Below are positions 48,236 through 57,508 of a stretch of 64,000 nt of DNA, piece after piece. Position numbers and translations under genes: made by a program. The first letter of the stretch is position 1; each line of letters starts with the position of its first letter. Origin of the DNA: an uncultured Methanospirillum sp. (GTDB lineage Archaea; Halobacteriota; Methanomicrobia; Methanomicrobiales; Methanospirillaceae); contig NZ_OY764544.1 in NCBI RefSeq assembly GCF_963668475.1, forward strand, positions 1,922,001-1,986,000, written 5' to 3'. Below the pieces are notes generated by a model. That model was given only the letters and a program-made list of their open reading frames with translations. It was not told where the DNA came from and did not search any database.

Positions 48236-48700
48236 TCATGTTGTGTTAATACTAGTAGTATTTTCGATAGGAATACTGGATGCACCATGTGTAATAATCA
48301 TTGAAATGATAATAATAATGAGTATAGTTAAATAAAATGGCCATATTGAAAAGGACATTAAACTCTGAAAGCATGCATTTGATAACCGTCCTGATGGTTT
48401 GACTACATATAAATCTGATCTCGCAACTGAACCACTATGGATTTTTGCAACAAATTCATTATAAGAATTTCGGAATTGCTTTTCTAATGTTAGGTAATAA
48501 ATGTCAAGAACACAAAAAAGAACTGCGGGAAAAAGAGTTATCCAAATATAATCATTTTTTCCTTTATCAATAATTAATACGAATAATGCAGAGATAATAG
48601 TGATACACCAAGTTTTACATCCAGAACTATTTGTAGCCATTCGAGTAATTACGGCTTGAATGATTGTAAGGTGAAATTGAATTTCCTGATTATCACACAT
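48236..48700 (-). CDS. Three-helix membrane protein paired with TIR-A
   Basis: 154 residues. The N-terminal helix IQAVITRMATNSSGCKTW leads into TM1 (CITIISALFVLII), then TM2 (ITLFPAVLFCVLDIYYL) with LEKQFRNSYNEF after it, and TM3 near the end (FYLTILIIIIISMII). The pattern 'RMA.NS...K.W' then 'LLD.YYL..E..FR..Y' is shared with small membrane proteins I have seen beside defence genes, but I cannot name a family. It starts four bases after the TIR-A stop, so it is translated with it. A pore or membrane-damaging effector is plausible. Confidence 0.65.
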   Translation of the reverse strand: MCDNQEIQFHLTIIQAVITRMATNSSGCKTWCITIISALFVLIIDKGKNDYIWITLFPAVLFCVLDIYYLTLEKQFRNSYNEFVAKIHSGSVARSDLYVVKPSGRLSNACFQSLMSFSIWPFYLTILIIIIISMIITHGASSIPIENTTSINTT

Positions 48701-48703
48701 TTT

Positions 48704-49204
48704 TTATCGATAACAATCACGAATTCTGATTGCCTCCTCGACCCAATTAGACAAATTATCGCGAATATGATTGTATACAAACTCACTTGTGGAATATGGT
48801 GGATCATAGGTTCGAACAATTGATGATAGTTTTGTTGATGTTCCTTCAAAATTTATGTAATCAAAAGGGTTCGCCCCCTTTTCCGACTGTTGGAGATTTA
48901 CATCTTTGATGTTGTGAATATTTATTCCCAAAACACCCTTATGATTGTCCCATGCGTGAATTATTTCATAATTTATCCATTTACGGTTAGCTGTATTTGA
49001 TCCAATTAGTACCAACAAACAACTTTTTCCCTCCATTTGTTCATTTATCCATCTTTTAATCCCAATATCACCTCCTTTTACAATAGATTCCCAATTATTA
49101 TCTGTAACTGGTCGGTTCCCTTCAAGAGAGCCAATACTCCTTATTTTTGAAACTCTCCAATTATCAGGTTTATAATGAAAACTAAAAAAAACTCGACGAG
49201 CCAT
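48704..49204 (-). CDS. TIR-like protein (DUF1863 / ThsB type), TIR-A
   Basis: 166 residues: RVFFSFHYKPD at the start, WESIVKGGDIGIKRWI, strand CLLVLIGSNT and RKWINYEIIHAW with Glu80 at the catalytic position. It shares the core with the protein at 46889 but not the C-terminal part, so the two are old paralogs. The ATG at 49204 is chosen over one eight codons earlier because a TATA element lies about 25 bases before it, which fits a leaderless transcript. First gene of the cluster. Confidence 0.83.
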   Translation of the reverse strand: MARRVFFSFHYKPDNWRVSKIRSIGSLEGNRPVTDNNWESIVKGGDIGIKRWINEQMEGKSCLLVLIGSNTANRKWINYEIIHAWDNHKGVLGINIHNIKDVNLQQSEKGANPFDYINFEGTSTKLSSIVRTYDPPYSTSEFVYNHIRDNLSNWVEEAIRIRDCYR

Positions 49205-49224
49205 TTTTATTGAATCAGTTATTA

Positions 49225-49233
49225 CCATATAAA
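49225..49233 (-). promoter_or_regulatory. TATA box of the TIR cluster
   Basis: TTTATATGG on the minus strand, centred about 25 bases before the ATG of TIR-A, the usual distance to an archaeal transcription start. It implies a leaderless message and sets the start codon. Confidence 0.6.
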
Positions 49234-50751
49234 TTCTTTATTATATTGTTATAAAAAAAGGGCTCTGTTGAAATCATCTTCCCTGCCGGTCCATACAGGT
49301 TCTTCACCCGGTTCGGTACGCCTGACACCTTCCCCGAACTTCCTGACTGTAACAAGCCCAAACAGGACTGTCCAGGCATACAGATCTCTTTTTTATTCCC
49401 CGTCAGACGGCACCGGTGAACCCGACCCAACAGGCTATCCCGAGGTATCCCCGGAAGTGGCAGGCAAAAACCAGGCTCATACGAGGATCACATCCCGGAC
49501 CGATGCCTTCTCTCGCTGGTAACATGTCTCGCAGACCTGAATCCTGCTCTCCGGGTCCGAATACGAGGCAAGCCTCAACTCACAGACCTGGCACCTTCCT
49601 GCCTGGTTCATGATCCTCACCATCCCATTCACATCGTCTCCCCTCATCCGGAATGTCGGGGTGGTTCAGGTTTTTCTCCCGGTACGTGGTAGATCTCCTT
49701 CCACAGACGATGCAGGACTGAAGAACTCCACCAGATCAATATCGCTCGCAGCTTCGCTGCTCGCTCCCCACCCAGATGAAGATTCTACCTCATATCCTGC
49801 CCAGGGTCCACGGTAAACCGGGTAATATCCGGATAGAAATAATCTCGACCTGCTCCGTCACCCCAATCTCATGGAGATCTCCCAATCCTGGTGGTTCACC
49901 CATTGAACCAATTTCTCATGACCAGTACCAAACCCTTTCTCATTCTCTATAATCACAGGCCATGTTATGAGCGGAGCGATCACCTCCCTACGGAGGTTAT
50001 CTTTCTTCTGCGGGAATAGAGCGGAACATTTCGTCTGGCATATCTCGTTCAAAATGTAAAAAAGGGCACCATATACATTCAGATCCGGGTCCCGGATCTA
50101 TCCTGGCGGAACTTCAGAATTCACAGATATATGGTCACATACCAGAAGGTGATCACAAATCCCTACTCCATACATTCACATATTCCGTAGTAAGTACTAA
50201 AATAATTATTATTACTAAGATATACTTCTTTAGAGACCGGTATAGCACTCATTTTCATGGTGGAATGTTCCGCATTCCTTCCGAAACATTCCGATATTTC
50301 GCAGATGATTACACAACCTGGATGAAGAATCATCCAGCTGAGATACCTGAATGAATTACCCGGGCATTACAGACATGAACAACAGGTCATCCCCTGCCAG
50401 GAGGATGAGGACTGTATCATGGTCAGGTCCCCTGCTTTTCTGGTTGTCACCTGGAACCATGAGGAGGAGATCTACAAAGGGTCTTTGTCACAAAGATCGA
50501 GAAGAAAAAGTACACCGTTGTTGAATCAGGATAACAACAGATGAACACGATCGTGCGGATTCATGCAGGGAAAGGGAACTCCGGCCAATGGTATTGCGGT
50601 TTTTATGAGGATATGTAAGCAGAATAAAGCGTATAACTGAGATGATCAACATCCGCTTTTACGCATGGTAATGTCACCACACACCCCCAAACTGAACCCG
50701 GGTCTCTCCTGTCCGGAACCTAATATACCGGGTCCTCTCATTAATTATCAG
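49234..50751. other. 1.5-kb stretch of gene remains
   Basis: Contains short protein-like pieces but no full gene apart from a possible zinc-ribbon frame at 49477-49647. On the minus strand 49858-50052 encodes REVIAPLITWPVIIENEKGFG, unknown. On the plus strand 50380-50535 holds two frames that join with one shift (CIMVRSPAFLVVTWNHEEEIYKG and FVTKIEKKKYTVVES-stop). It looks like old accessory DNA beside the TIR cluster. Confidence 0.45.
49477..49647 (-). CDS. Small zinc-ribbon protein
   Basis: 56 residues with two CxxC pairs (RCQVCELRLASYSD... then VCETCYQREKA), as in small zinc ribbons of DNA-binding proteins. Too short for most gene finders. No ribosome site. Another frame just upstream encodes a further CIVCGR, so this may be a piece of a larger broken protein. 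Confidence 0.4.
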   Translation of the reverse strand: MRGDDVNGMVRIMNQAGRCQVCELRLASYSDPESRIQVCETCYQREKASVRDVILV

Positions 50752-50958
50752 ATGAACCTGAAAGTCGTCATCGAAGAAGACACCGAAGATGGCGGTTTTA
50801 TTGTCACTTGCCCGGCCCTTCCCGGTTGCCACTCCGAGGGTGAGACCGTAGAAGAAGCCCTCGTCAATATCAGGGATGCCATTCAGGGATGCCTCGCTGT
50901 TCTCAATGAACGGGCACAACAGACTCAGAGTGGCCGGGTCATGGAGATCACCGTATAG
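50752..50958 (+). CDS. hicB: HicB antitoxin
   Basis: 68-residue HicB-fold antitoxin: MNLKVVIEEDTEDGGF, CPALPGCHSEGETVEEALVNIRDAI, tail VMEITV. Complete by comparison with small HicB proteins. An upstream in-frame ATG at 50665 gives no family sequence. Copies of this gene are found truncated at 37038 and decayed at 38036. The hicA downstream begins on the base after its stop but is frameshifted. Confidence 0.88.
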   Translation: MNLKVVIEEDTEDGGFIVTCPALPGCHSEGETVEEALVNIRDAIQGCLAVLNERAQQTQSGRVMEITV

Positions 50959-51182
50959 ATGAGCAAACTCCCGGTTTGGCTGTCGTCAAAAACTTTTTCC
51001 CGTCATGGGTTTACAAAAGCCAGACAGACCGGGAGCCATGTCATCATGGTCAAACATGGCATGGATGTCACCTTGTCAGTCCCCCTTCATGATCCCATGA
51101 AACGGGGTACTTACGGAAGCTCATTGCTGATGCCGGTCTGTCGATGGAAGAATTTTGTGACTCTTATAATCAGGTCAGATAA
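50959..51182 (+). pseudogene. Frameshifted hicA toxin
   Basis: Starts MSKLPV, then HGFTKARQTGSHVIM with the catalytic His, PLHDPMKRGT, after which the frame goes wrong. One base later in frame the family ending follows: LRKLIADAGLSMEEFCDSYN and stop TAA at 51180-51182. A missing C in ACC at about 51110 explains the shift. In the uncorrected frame translation runs to 51213. The helix after KLPV also seems short. Confidence 0.8.
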
Positions 51183-51191
51183 CATTCAAAC

Positions 51192-51204
51192 CGGCCAAAG
51201 GCCG
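51192..51204. terminator. Small hairpin after hicA
   Basis: CGGCC-AAA-GGCCG between the hicA remnant and the convergent tRNA gene; short but perfect. Could stop transcription from either side. Confidence 0.35.
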
Positions 51205-51213
51205 TCTGATTGA

Positions 51214-51296
51214 TGCGGGGAAAGGGAGTCGAACCCCTGAACTCCTATGAGAAACGCTCTTGAGGCGTTCGCCGTTGACCACTTGGCTATCCCCGC
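51214..51296 (-). tRNA. tRNA-Leu (anticodon CAA)
   Basis: Eighty-three bases fold as a class II tRNA. Acceptor GCGGGGA pairs with TTCCCCGC region, D-arm GCCAAGTGGTCAACGGC, anticodon stem AACGC/GCGTT with loop CTCAAGA (anticodon CAA, codon UUG), long variable arm TCTCATAGGAGT, T-arm GGGGTTCGACTCCC. The CCA end is not encoded. No intron. It marks the boundary of the accessory region, as integration sites often lie at tRNA genes. Confidence 0.95.
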
Positions 51297-51389
51297 ACAA
51301 GAATAGGAATAGTGTGAATAAGTATCCACACTACGCTGACCTTAAACTGTTGTTCTGTGAAATATTTGTAGGTTACCTGTCCGGGAGCC

Positions 51390-52235
51390 CTACTGGTGGC
51401 ACCCGCACCCGACACCCGGATCTTCAATAGAGACGCTCATCTTTCCACCGGTTCGCTTCAGATTCGATGCAGAGTCAACCGCCCCATGATCACCCCGTGG
51501 ATCGATGATCAAGAAGAACGGATATCCCTGCTGGGGAATATACCCGGGAATTGTGAATGACAAACTCTCGTCTTTCACCTCTCCCGATTTCAGAGGAGCA
51601 ATAACAGCATGTACCGGGATCAGTTCATTTCCTCCGAGAAACGCATGCACCTCGACCTGTTCCCCGGAAGTATCATCAGCACCAGTATTTTTGATAGATA
51701 CTCCCGGCTGGATAGGAGAACCCGGTTCAACCCTGATCGCTGTGTCGATACCGGATATTGCATCGATCTTATACTGAGGACCCGATCCTGTACCGGAGCC
51801 GGCAAGTCTTCCTGCCATGTCATGGCCTGCCTGACCGGGAGTGGAGATCGTGACGGGAGTTTTTGATGAGACTCCCTGATCACATGAAGAGGGGAACGAT
51901 GTCCCTGCTTCGTACAGAGCAGTAATCTCATAGGTACCCGGGGTTACATCAACCGGAACTGCCGACTCGATGTGAACTGTTCCCTCTTTGGCCTCTCCGG
52001 AAAGATGTTTCCAGCTGAGAAGCCTGGCATCTTTGCAGTCTCCGGCCGGTTTATTGAACCACAGCGTAAGATACCCGTCTGTACCGGTTCCCGGAGAGAG
52101 GAGAATATCTGTAGTAATATACCCCCCCTGCTCGGAAGCTCCTGATATAGTAAGATTCACCGGCACGGCCAGTGAGGGTGTGACAAATAGAATACAGAAG
52201 AGTGCCAGGATGGCTGGCACCAGGATATACTTCAT
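51390..52235 (-). CDS. Exported CARDB-like protein
   Basis: 281 residues with signal peptide (YILVPAILALFCILFVTPSLA). Two beta-sandwich domains follow: one at about 25-130 (PVNLTISGASEQGGY) and a CARDB-like one at about 160-260 (VSIKNTGADDTSGEQVEVHAF). Between them is a Gly/Ser linker. The C-terminus ends GCGCH, with no membrane anchor. Function unknown, probably a binding or structural surface protein. Confidence 0.75.
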   Translation of the reverse strand: MKYILVPAILALFCILFVTPSLAVPVNLTISGASEQGGYITTDILLSPGTGTDGYLTLWFNKPAGDCKDARLLSWKHLSGEAKEGTVHIESAVPVDVTPGTYEITALYEAGTSFPSSCDQGVSSKTPVTISTPGQAGHDMAGRLAGSGTGSGPQYKIDAISGIDTAIRVEPGSPIQPGVSIKNTGADDTSGEQVEVHAFLGGNELIPVHAVIAPLKSGEVKDESLSFTIPGYIPQQGYPFFLIIDPRGDHGAVDSASNLKRTGGKMSVSIEDPGVGCGCHQ

Positions 52236-52281
52236 GAGGTACTGTTCAGCCGGGAGTGTGATAATCTTCCCGGTTCAGCCA

Positions 52282-53511
52282 TCAGGGACACCTGCTCTTC
52301 TCCCAGGGATCAGGTTCAGGAACAAACTCAGGTTCAGAATCAGGATCCCAGGAGTCAAGCAGTTCCCGAAGGGCGTCTGCAAGGGTAATAACCTCTTCTC
52401 TGGTTGTATAACAGGCGACCGAGGCCCTGACCGTGCCCTGGTCACAGAAGGAGCGGACATATGGTTCTGCACAATGCATACCACTCCTGACACAGATATC
52501 TGCCATATCATCCAGCCGGGTCGCAAGCAGGTCAGGATGTATCCCATCGACTCCGAACGATATCACGGCCGTTCCCCTGGGACTGTACACATCCACCTGG
52601 CCGAGTTCTTCCAGTGCATCGAAGAGAGCGGTCCCGAGTGCCTCTTCATGGTCAGCGATCTCATCAACACCGAGGGCATCCACGAGCCGTATTGCCGGCC
52701 CCATTCCGATGATTCCGGGGATATTAGGGGTGCCCGGCTCAAACCGAGCCGGTGCTGGACGGAGTTTCACCTCTTCAAGAGAGACTGCCGTAACAGTCCC
52801 TCCTCCGAACCGGCTTTCAGACAACGTGATCGGTTCCTCTGCATACAGGGCACCGACACCCTGGGGACCGAGGAGCCCTTTGTGTCCGGCGATGGCAAGG
52901 TAGTCCATCTTGCTGATGTCAACCGGGATATGCCCGACCGACTGGGCACCATCTACAACGATGAGAGCACCCTTATCATGGGCGATATCTGCAATCTCAT
53001 CGACCGGCTGGATAGTCCCGGTTACATTCGTCATCTGGGTGACTGCAACAACACGGGTCTTTCCGGTGATCATATCACTCACCGCATCGGGATCAACGTA
53101 TCCATCCTGGTGGGGAACGATCGACACCTTCACACCCTGCCTCTTCAGTGCCATCCAGGGCAGAAGATTGGAGTGGTGTTCAAGGGCAGTACAGAGCACC
53201 TCATCACCCTTCTTCCAGGGAAGACCCTGTGATATGAGATTTATTGCACCGGTCGTGTTGCCGGTCCAGATAATCTGCTCGGGATAAGCACCGAGAAACC
53301 CTGCAAGATCCTCCCTACTCTCCTCACACCTCGCAGTTGTCTCTCTGGCAAGCCGATGGGTTCCTCTCCCGTAATTCCCGGCATACTCATAAAAAAAGTC
53401 GCATATCGCCTCGACAGACCTGACCGGTGTCTGGGTGGTAGCTGCATTGTCAAGGTAGATGACCTCTTCGAGGACCGGGAACTCCTCTCTGAGAGCCGTG
53501 AGATCGTACAT
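52282..53511 (-). CDS. Cysteine desulfurase, SufS/CsdA type
   Basis: 409-residue PLP enzyme that takes sulfur from cysteine for Fe-S cluster or thio-cofactor synthesis. Seen: YLDNAATTQTP, HHSNLLPW, VDGAQSVGH (PLP-binding Asp and Gln), AIAGHKGLLGPQG with the Schiff-base Lys, and the persulfide Cys in VRSGMHCAEP. The ATG at 53511 is preferred; a TTG six codons earlier is in frame. A TATA-like cctttatagt lies about 35 bases upstream. The C-terminal tail (DPDSEPEFVPEPDPWEKS) is acidic and longer than usual. Confidence 0.93.
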   Translation of the reverse strand: MYDLTALREEFPVLEEVIYLDNAATTQTPVRSVEAICDFFYEYAGNYGRGTHRLARETTARCEESREDLAGFLGAYPEQIIWTGNTTGAINLISQGLPWKKGDEVLCTALEHHSNLLPWMALKRQGVKVSIVPHQDGYVDPDAVSDMITGKTRVVAVTQMTNVTGTIQPVDEIADIAHDKGALIVVDGAQSVGHIPVDISKMDYLAIAGHKGLLGPQGVGALYAEEPITLSESRFGGGTVTAVSLEEVKLRPAPARFEPGTPNIPGIIGMGPAIRLVDALGVDEIADHEEALGTALFDALEELGQVDVYSPRGTAVISFGVDGIHPDLLATRLDDMADICVRSGMHCAEPYVRSFCDQGTVRASVACYTTREEVITLADALRELLDSWDPDSEPEFVPEPDPWEKSRCP

Positions 53512-53577
53512 CTGATGTACGAGAATCAACCTGGTACTATAAAGGAGTCATGGGTAATCACCGAAAAGATCACAAAC

Positions 53578-56500
53578 TTACATGAAATCAGCAAGACCGA
53601 GCTGCTCGATCTTCTCTTCGCCGAAGGTTGACTCGATGTTCATGTTGATAACTTCGACACGCTGCCTGGTGTACTCGGAGATGTGAAACTCTTGGCAGAT
53701 CTCCTGCGACATCTTGAGATACTTCTTCACCGAGCCTTCATGCACGGTCGGGATCACCGTTCCACCGCACCTGCACTTTCCTGACAAGGGCATCCTGCGG
53801 TAACTGGTGTTGCATTTGGTGCACCTGAACTTCTGCTTTGCAAACGCACCGAGGTTGCCCTGGAGGTCGCGGATGAAATGGGTCTGTAGCACCCGTTCTG
53901 CCACGTCGTGCTCGTCAACCGCCTTGATCTTCTTTGCGAGCTCGAGTTCGCAGTTGAGCTTGTCAACCATCGACTGGAGCTGGGTGTACATGGTATCAAG
54001 GGGGCCGGCCGAGATGTCAGAGGTATCATGAGTGAAGAAGAATCCCTCGATCTGGTTCTCTTTTCCAAGCCGTTTTTCGACCCGGTCGATGAGCCCTTCA
54101 ACATCTTTCGGGTGTGCATACTCGAGTGCCTTGAGATAGAGCTCAAGCGGATACCCTGCACAGACATCCAGGTTGTGACTCTCCTTGTCGATCTCGGTCG
54201 GGTCAATCCTGCTGCTGAGCACGAGCGGGGCATCCATCGAACCCCCCCTTGTCTCGGGAAGAAATGCCCGGGAGAAGTTGATCAGCCCGTCAAGCAGAAG
54301 CATGACACAGTCCTCATCCCCGTCGCACTGCCCGGTGAAGATCCCATTTGCAACAACGGAGTGATCCCGGTCCACGGTCAGGCAGTAGACCCGCTCATCA
54401 GGAGACTGAACGTAATCGATTGTGGCAATGCGGTCAGAGATAACCACACTACCTTCCCAGACCGGAACTGCATCACCGACCTTCACCTCGAGGGCACGGA
54501 TCTTGCGCAGATAATCGACATCCCAGACAAGCATCGCATGATCCGGGGTCACCATGAGTTTCTTTCCCCTGGCAGTCACGAACTGGATCAGGTTCTGCGG
54601 AGACCGGTGAACTGATATCGAGGTCACCTTGCGTATGTGCGGAATTCCTCCGGTGTCCACCGTTCTGGCATAGGCAGGCCTGGTCGGATCTGCGTAAAAA
54701 GTTCCGATGTTGTCCACTCCGGCCTGTGAGAGATCAAGCCGCTCGAGAACGAACTGGCGGATTGGGACGGCGTGAATCCCGGTCTCATCGCCGATCTCGA
54801 TCAGGGTGTCGCCAAAGAAGCAGTTTCTCCGCTTGGCTGCATGGAAGAAAGGATGCCCGTACCCGACATTGGCCTTTGAGAACCCTATCAGACGGACGAG
54901 CACCCCGGCACTTGTGTGGGGAGCAAGCCCGATGATGAGATGCCCGATGAGATCAAGCCGTTTCTCGCAGTTGTAAAACGGTTCAAGCCCGTACACCTTC
55001 ACGAGCAGTTGATCAATGAACTTTGTACAGGCCAGCAGGTAGTCTCCACATACTTCAGGGACCAGAATATCCTGGGGAGGAAGCTCGAGGATCTGCTCCC
55101 GGTCTGTCAGTTCCTTGCCGTAAATATCATGGGTGTACCCGAGATCAACAAGCCGTTCGACAGGTACACCTATCTCCCTGGGCCGGAAGTGTGTGAGCGG
55201 CATGTCGATGATGTCAAACCTGACCGTACCATCCTTGAAGACAAAGAGATTGTTCAGGGATCTGAGCACTCCTTTCTCAAGCATCTCAACCGGTTTTAAC
55301 CTCGATACCAGCCCTTTGACACCTTTTACCAGGTCACCGGTCTGTTCCCTGACCCCGAGATTCTCAAGTGCCTTCAGATACTGCTGCTTCACATTGATCG
55401 TGTATTCACGATTACAGGCACCCGGCACCCCACACTGGGGACAGGTACCATCCCCTACTTCAATGCCGCATCTGGGACATGCAATCACCGGAACGGTGTG
55501 TGTCCCGCAACTGCACCGGTTCAGATATGTCTCGGTCTTGCATGCAGGACACCGACGGACTCCCATCTCAAGTTGCAGAATTCCCCCGTCAGTATTCGCC
55601 TTGTAGGTGTGCCGTCCTGCCTCCTGGAGAGATCGCCGTGATCCTCCGCCTTCACCGACCGGGAAGAGCACATGGGGAGCAGGCTTCATCTCACGCGGCT
55701 TGGCCTTACCTGGCCTCCCCATCCTTCCCCCGATCCGTGTGCCTGCCTTAGATCTGAGTTTGAGACCTGACAGGTGCATGATAAGATCAAGGCTGTCGGT
55801 CTTCTCCCCATCCCAGGCAGATATCATGGAGAGGTTCTCATCAAGCCCGAGGCACCTGCAGAAGAGGTGTGCAGGTGATATCAGAATCACCTCGTCACGA
55901 ACCAGATGAGGGCAGAGGATGTTCTCCAGGATCTCCTTGATGACAGGATCCTGGGGAATCTTCAGGGTGTTTTCAGATAGGGAACCGTGCTGGCTGATGT
56001 ATACTGCCAGTTCGCGGATCTCTTCAGGTCTGACATCATCCCAGAGGAGGGTGAAGTCAGGATGCAGGAATGCCCCGGCTTCGCAGCAGGCGAGAGCCTC
56101 CTCCTCGCTCGTCGGGTGACCGACACCACCTTCAAGGTGCCACCACGCCTCACAGTAGGCACACGGAGCAAGTACATGGTTGTTCTCCATGAACTCGCCG
56201 TAACTTATCAGAATCTCGCCGACATCGATGATAGATGCAACCTGCGGCGAGAGTTCGCGTGCCTGTTTAGCGTCATCTATCCTGAGCACGTCCCCGTTGA
56301 TCAGCCTGACTGTAGGCCCCTGGATCGAGTCAACCGGGGAGATCCCTGCTGCCTTACCCGGTCGTTCGGTCTTCATCTGGGTCCCTACCGCAAGGAAGTC
56401 ACCGAGAATATGAAGCGTTGCCGGATGAAGACCACCTGCTGCAAGTCCGGTGTTCCGTGACCTCCCGTACACCAGCCTGAACCCGCCTTTGCGCATCGGA

Positions 56501-57438
56501 TACGCAAAGACCGGCCTGCCACCGATGAGATCACGGAGATACTTATCCTTGGGGTGAATCCCTACCTCTTTCTCCTCGTGATCTGTACTGGAAGAAGTGG
56601 TTGAGTGCATCAGCTCCTCAAGCCAGTCCCACCCGTCCATCTTCATCTTCCTGACATTGCGCATCACCTTGGGAGCCTTGAGGATCAGCCCTTCTGCAAT
56701 GACCAGTGCCATTCCACCACGGACGGTGTTCGTCTCAACCCGTTCCAGGTTTCGGTACCCGGAGACCTCCTCCCGTTCGGTCGGCTCCCCGTCGATGCAG
56801 ACCGGGCAGTTCTGGATGATCAGCCTGATCTCTTCAGGAGACGGGAGATACTGCAGGCTCATGATCGAGTTGTACTGCCTGATCTCCTCAACATACCGCT
56901 CGATCTCTTCAGGTCGTGGAATATACCGGTTCAGCCCGAGCAGTCTTCTGACATAATCGCCCACAAGAACCGAGAGTGCCTGGGCCGTTCCTCCTGCACT
57001 CCGAATGGGCCCGGCATAATAGATTGAGAGATATTCGGTCCCGTCATCGTTCTTCCTGACCGCCACCTTGGCGATACCCTCGATCGGTGCCGACACCACA
57101 CCCTCGGTAACCAGTGCCATCGAGGTCCTGATCGTATGATCCAGGATCTGATCGTTGTCGGTCTCCCCAAACTTACGTGAGACAAACACATCACCGATCT
57201 TGAGCGATGCCTCTTCACGTGACATCCGCGACTCAAGGTCGCGGATACAGGCTGCAACCCCCTTTATCCCTACCTGGGCCTCAACCCGGTCTGCAAGATC
57301 GTTTGCTATCGGGATCTCTATCACAGTCTCGGGATCAAGCCCTGCCTTCCTGGCCTCACCCGCAACCTCCATCGCCCTGGCTAGACCTGTATTCAGACGA
57401 TTGTAGTACTTCTGCATGTGGGGAGAGATGTCAGCCAT
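53578..57438 (-). CDS. polC: DNA polymerase D large subunit DP2, with intein
   Basis: Catalytic subunit of the euryarchaeal replicative polymerase. 1286 residues as encoded, 1121 after removal of the intein, the normal size. Marks: [26 protein letters not shown], zinc sites [16 protein letters not shown] and [17 protein letters not shown], the catalytic block that reads KRRN-CDGDED after splicing, and a C-terminal zinc site [11 protein letters not shown]...CRCG that binds the small subunit or PCNA region. Single gene; the DP1 subunit is not in the window. Confidence 0.96.
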   Translation of the reverse strand: MADISPHMQKYYNRLNTGLARAMEVAGEARKAGLDPETVIEIPIANDLADRVEAQVGIKGVAACIRDLESRMSREEASLKIGDVFVSRKFGETDNDQILDHTIRTSMALVTEGVVSAPIEGIAKVAVRKNDDGTEYLSIYYAGPIRSAGGTAQALSVLVGDYVRRLLGLNRYIPRPEEIERYVEEIRQYNSIMSLQYLPSPEEIRLIIQNCPVCIDGEPTEREEVSGYRNLERVETNTVRGGMALVIAEGLILKAPKVMRNVRKMKMDGWDWLEELMHSTTSSSTDHEEKEVGIHPKDKYLRDLIGGRPVFAYPMRKGGFRLVYGRSRNTGLAAGGLHPATLHILGDFLAVGTQMKTERPGKAAGISPVDSIQGPTVRLINGDVLRIDDAKQARELSPQVASIIDVGEILISYGEFMENNHVLAPCAYCEAWWHLEGGVGHPTSEEEALACCEAGAFLHPDFTLLWDDVRPEEIRELAVYISQHGSLSENTLKIPQDPVIKEILENILCPHLVRDEVILISPAHLFCRCLGLDENLSMISAWDGEKTDSLDLIMHLSGLKLRSKAGTRIGGRMGRPGKAKPREMKPAPHVLFPVGEGGGSRRSLQEAGRHTYKANTDGGILQLEMGVRRCPACKTETYLNRCSCGTHTVPVIACPRCGIEVGDGTCPQCGVPGACNREYTINVKQQYLKALENLGVREQTGDLVKGVKGLVSRLKPVEMLEKGVLRSLNNLFVFKDGTVRFDIIDMPLTHFRPREIGVPVERLVDLGYTHDIYGKELTDREQILELPPQDILVPEVCGDYLLACTKFIDQLLVKVYGLEPFYNCEKRLDLIGHLIIGLAPHTSAGVLVRLIGFSKANVGYGHPFFHAAKRRNCFFGDTLIEIGDETGIHAVPIRQFVLERLDLSQAGVDNIGTFYADPTRPAYARTVDTGGIPHIRKVTSISVHRSPQNLIQFVTARGKKLMVTPDHAMLVWDVDYLRKIRALEVKVGDAVPVWEGSVVISDRIATIDYVQSPDERVYCLTVDRDHSVVANGIFTGQCDGDEDCVMLLLDGLINFSRAFLPETRGGSMDAPLVLSSRIDPTEIDKESHNLDVCAGYPLELYLKALEYAHPKDVEGLIDRVEKRLGKENQIEGFFFTHDTSDISAGPLDTMYTQLQSMVDKLNCELELAKKIKAVDEHDVAERVLQTHFIRDLQGNLGAFAKQKFRCTKCNTSYRRMPLSGKCRCGGTVIPTVHEGSVKKYLKMSQEICQEFHISEYTRQRVEVINMNIESTFGEEKIEQLGLADFM
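54328..54822 (-). mobile_element. Mini-intein in DP2, 165 residues, C-terminal Gln
   Basis: The intein starts [11 protein letters not shown] (splice Cys, block A), has block [10 protein letters not shown] with T and H, block [14 protein letters not shown] and ends IFTGQ, followed by the +1 Cys of CDGDED. It has no homing endonuclease. The last residue is Gln, not the usual Asn, and the residue before it is Gly, not His. Known PolII inteins at the same site also end in Gln. The insertion falls in the catalytic DGD motif, so the polymerase is inactive until splicing. Confidence 0.9.
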
Positions 57439-57508
57439 TTCAGATCGCTCTGTATAGATCAGACCGGATTCTATATGGCCTGTTCACCCCAAAAAAACCT
57501 GACCTCTT

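Noticed and set aside
51214..51296. tRNA-Leu as an integration site with a direct repeat of its end
   Set aside because: I looked for a second copy of the tRNA 3' end on the island side and saw none, so no attachment pair is claimed.
51988..53232. A 414-codon plus-strand frame opposite the cysteine desulfurase and CARDB genes
   Set aside because: It is antisense to two clear genes in GC-rich DNA, and has no family match or ribosome site; codon structure of the desulfurase explains it.
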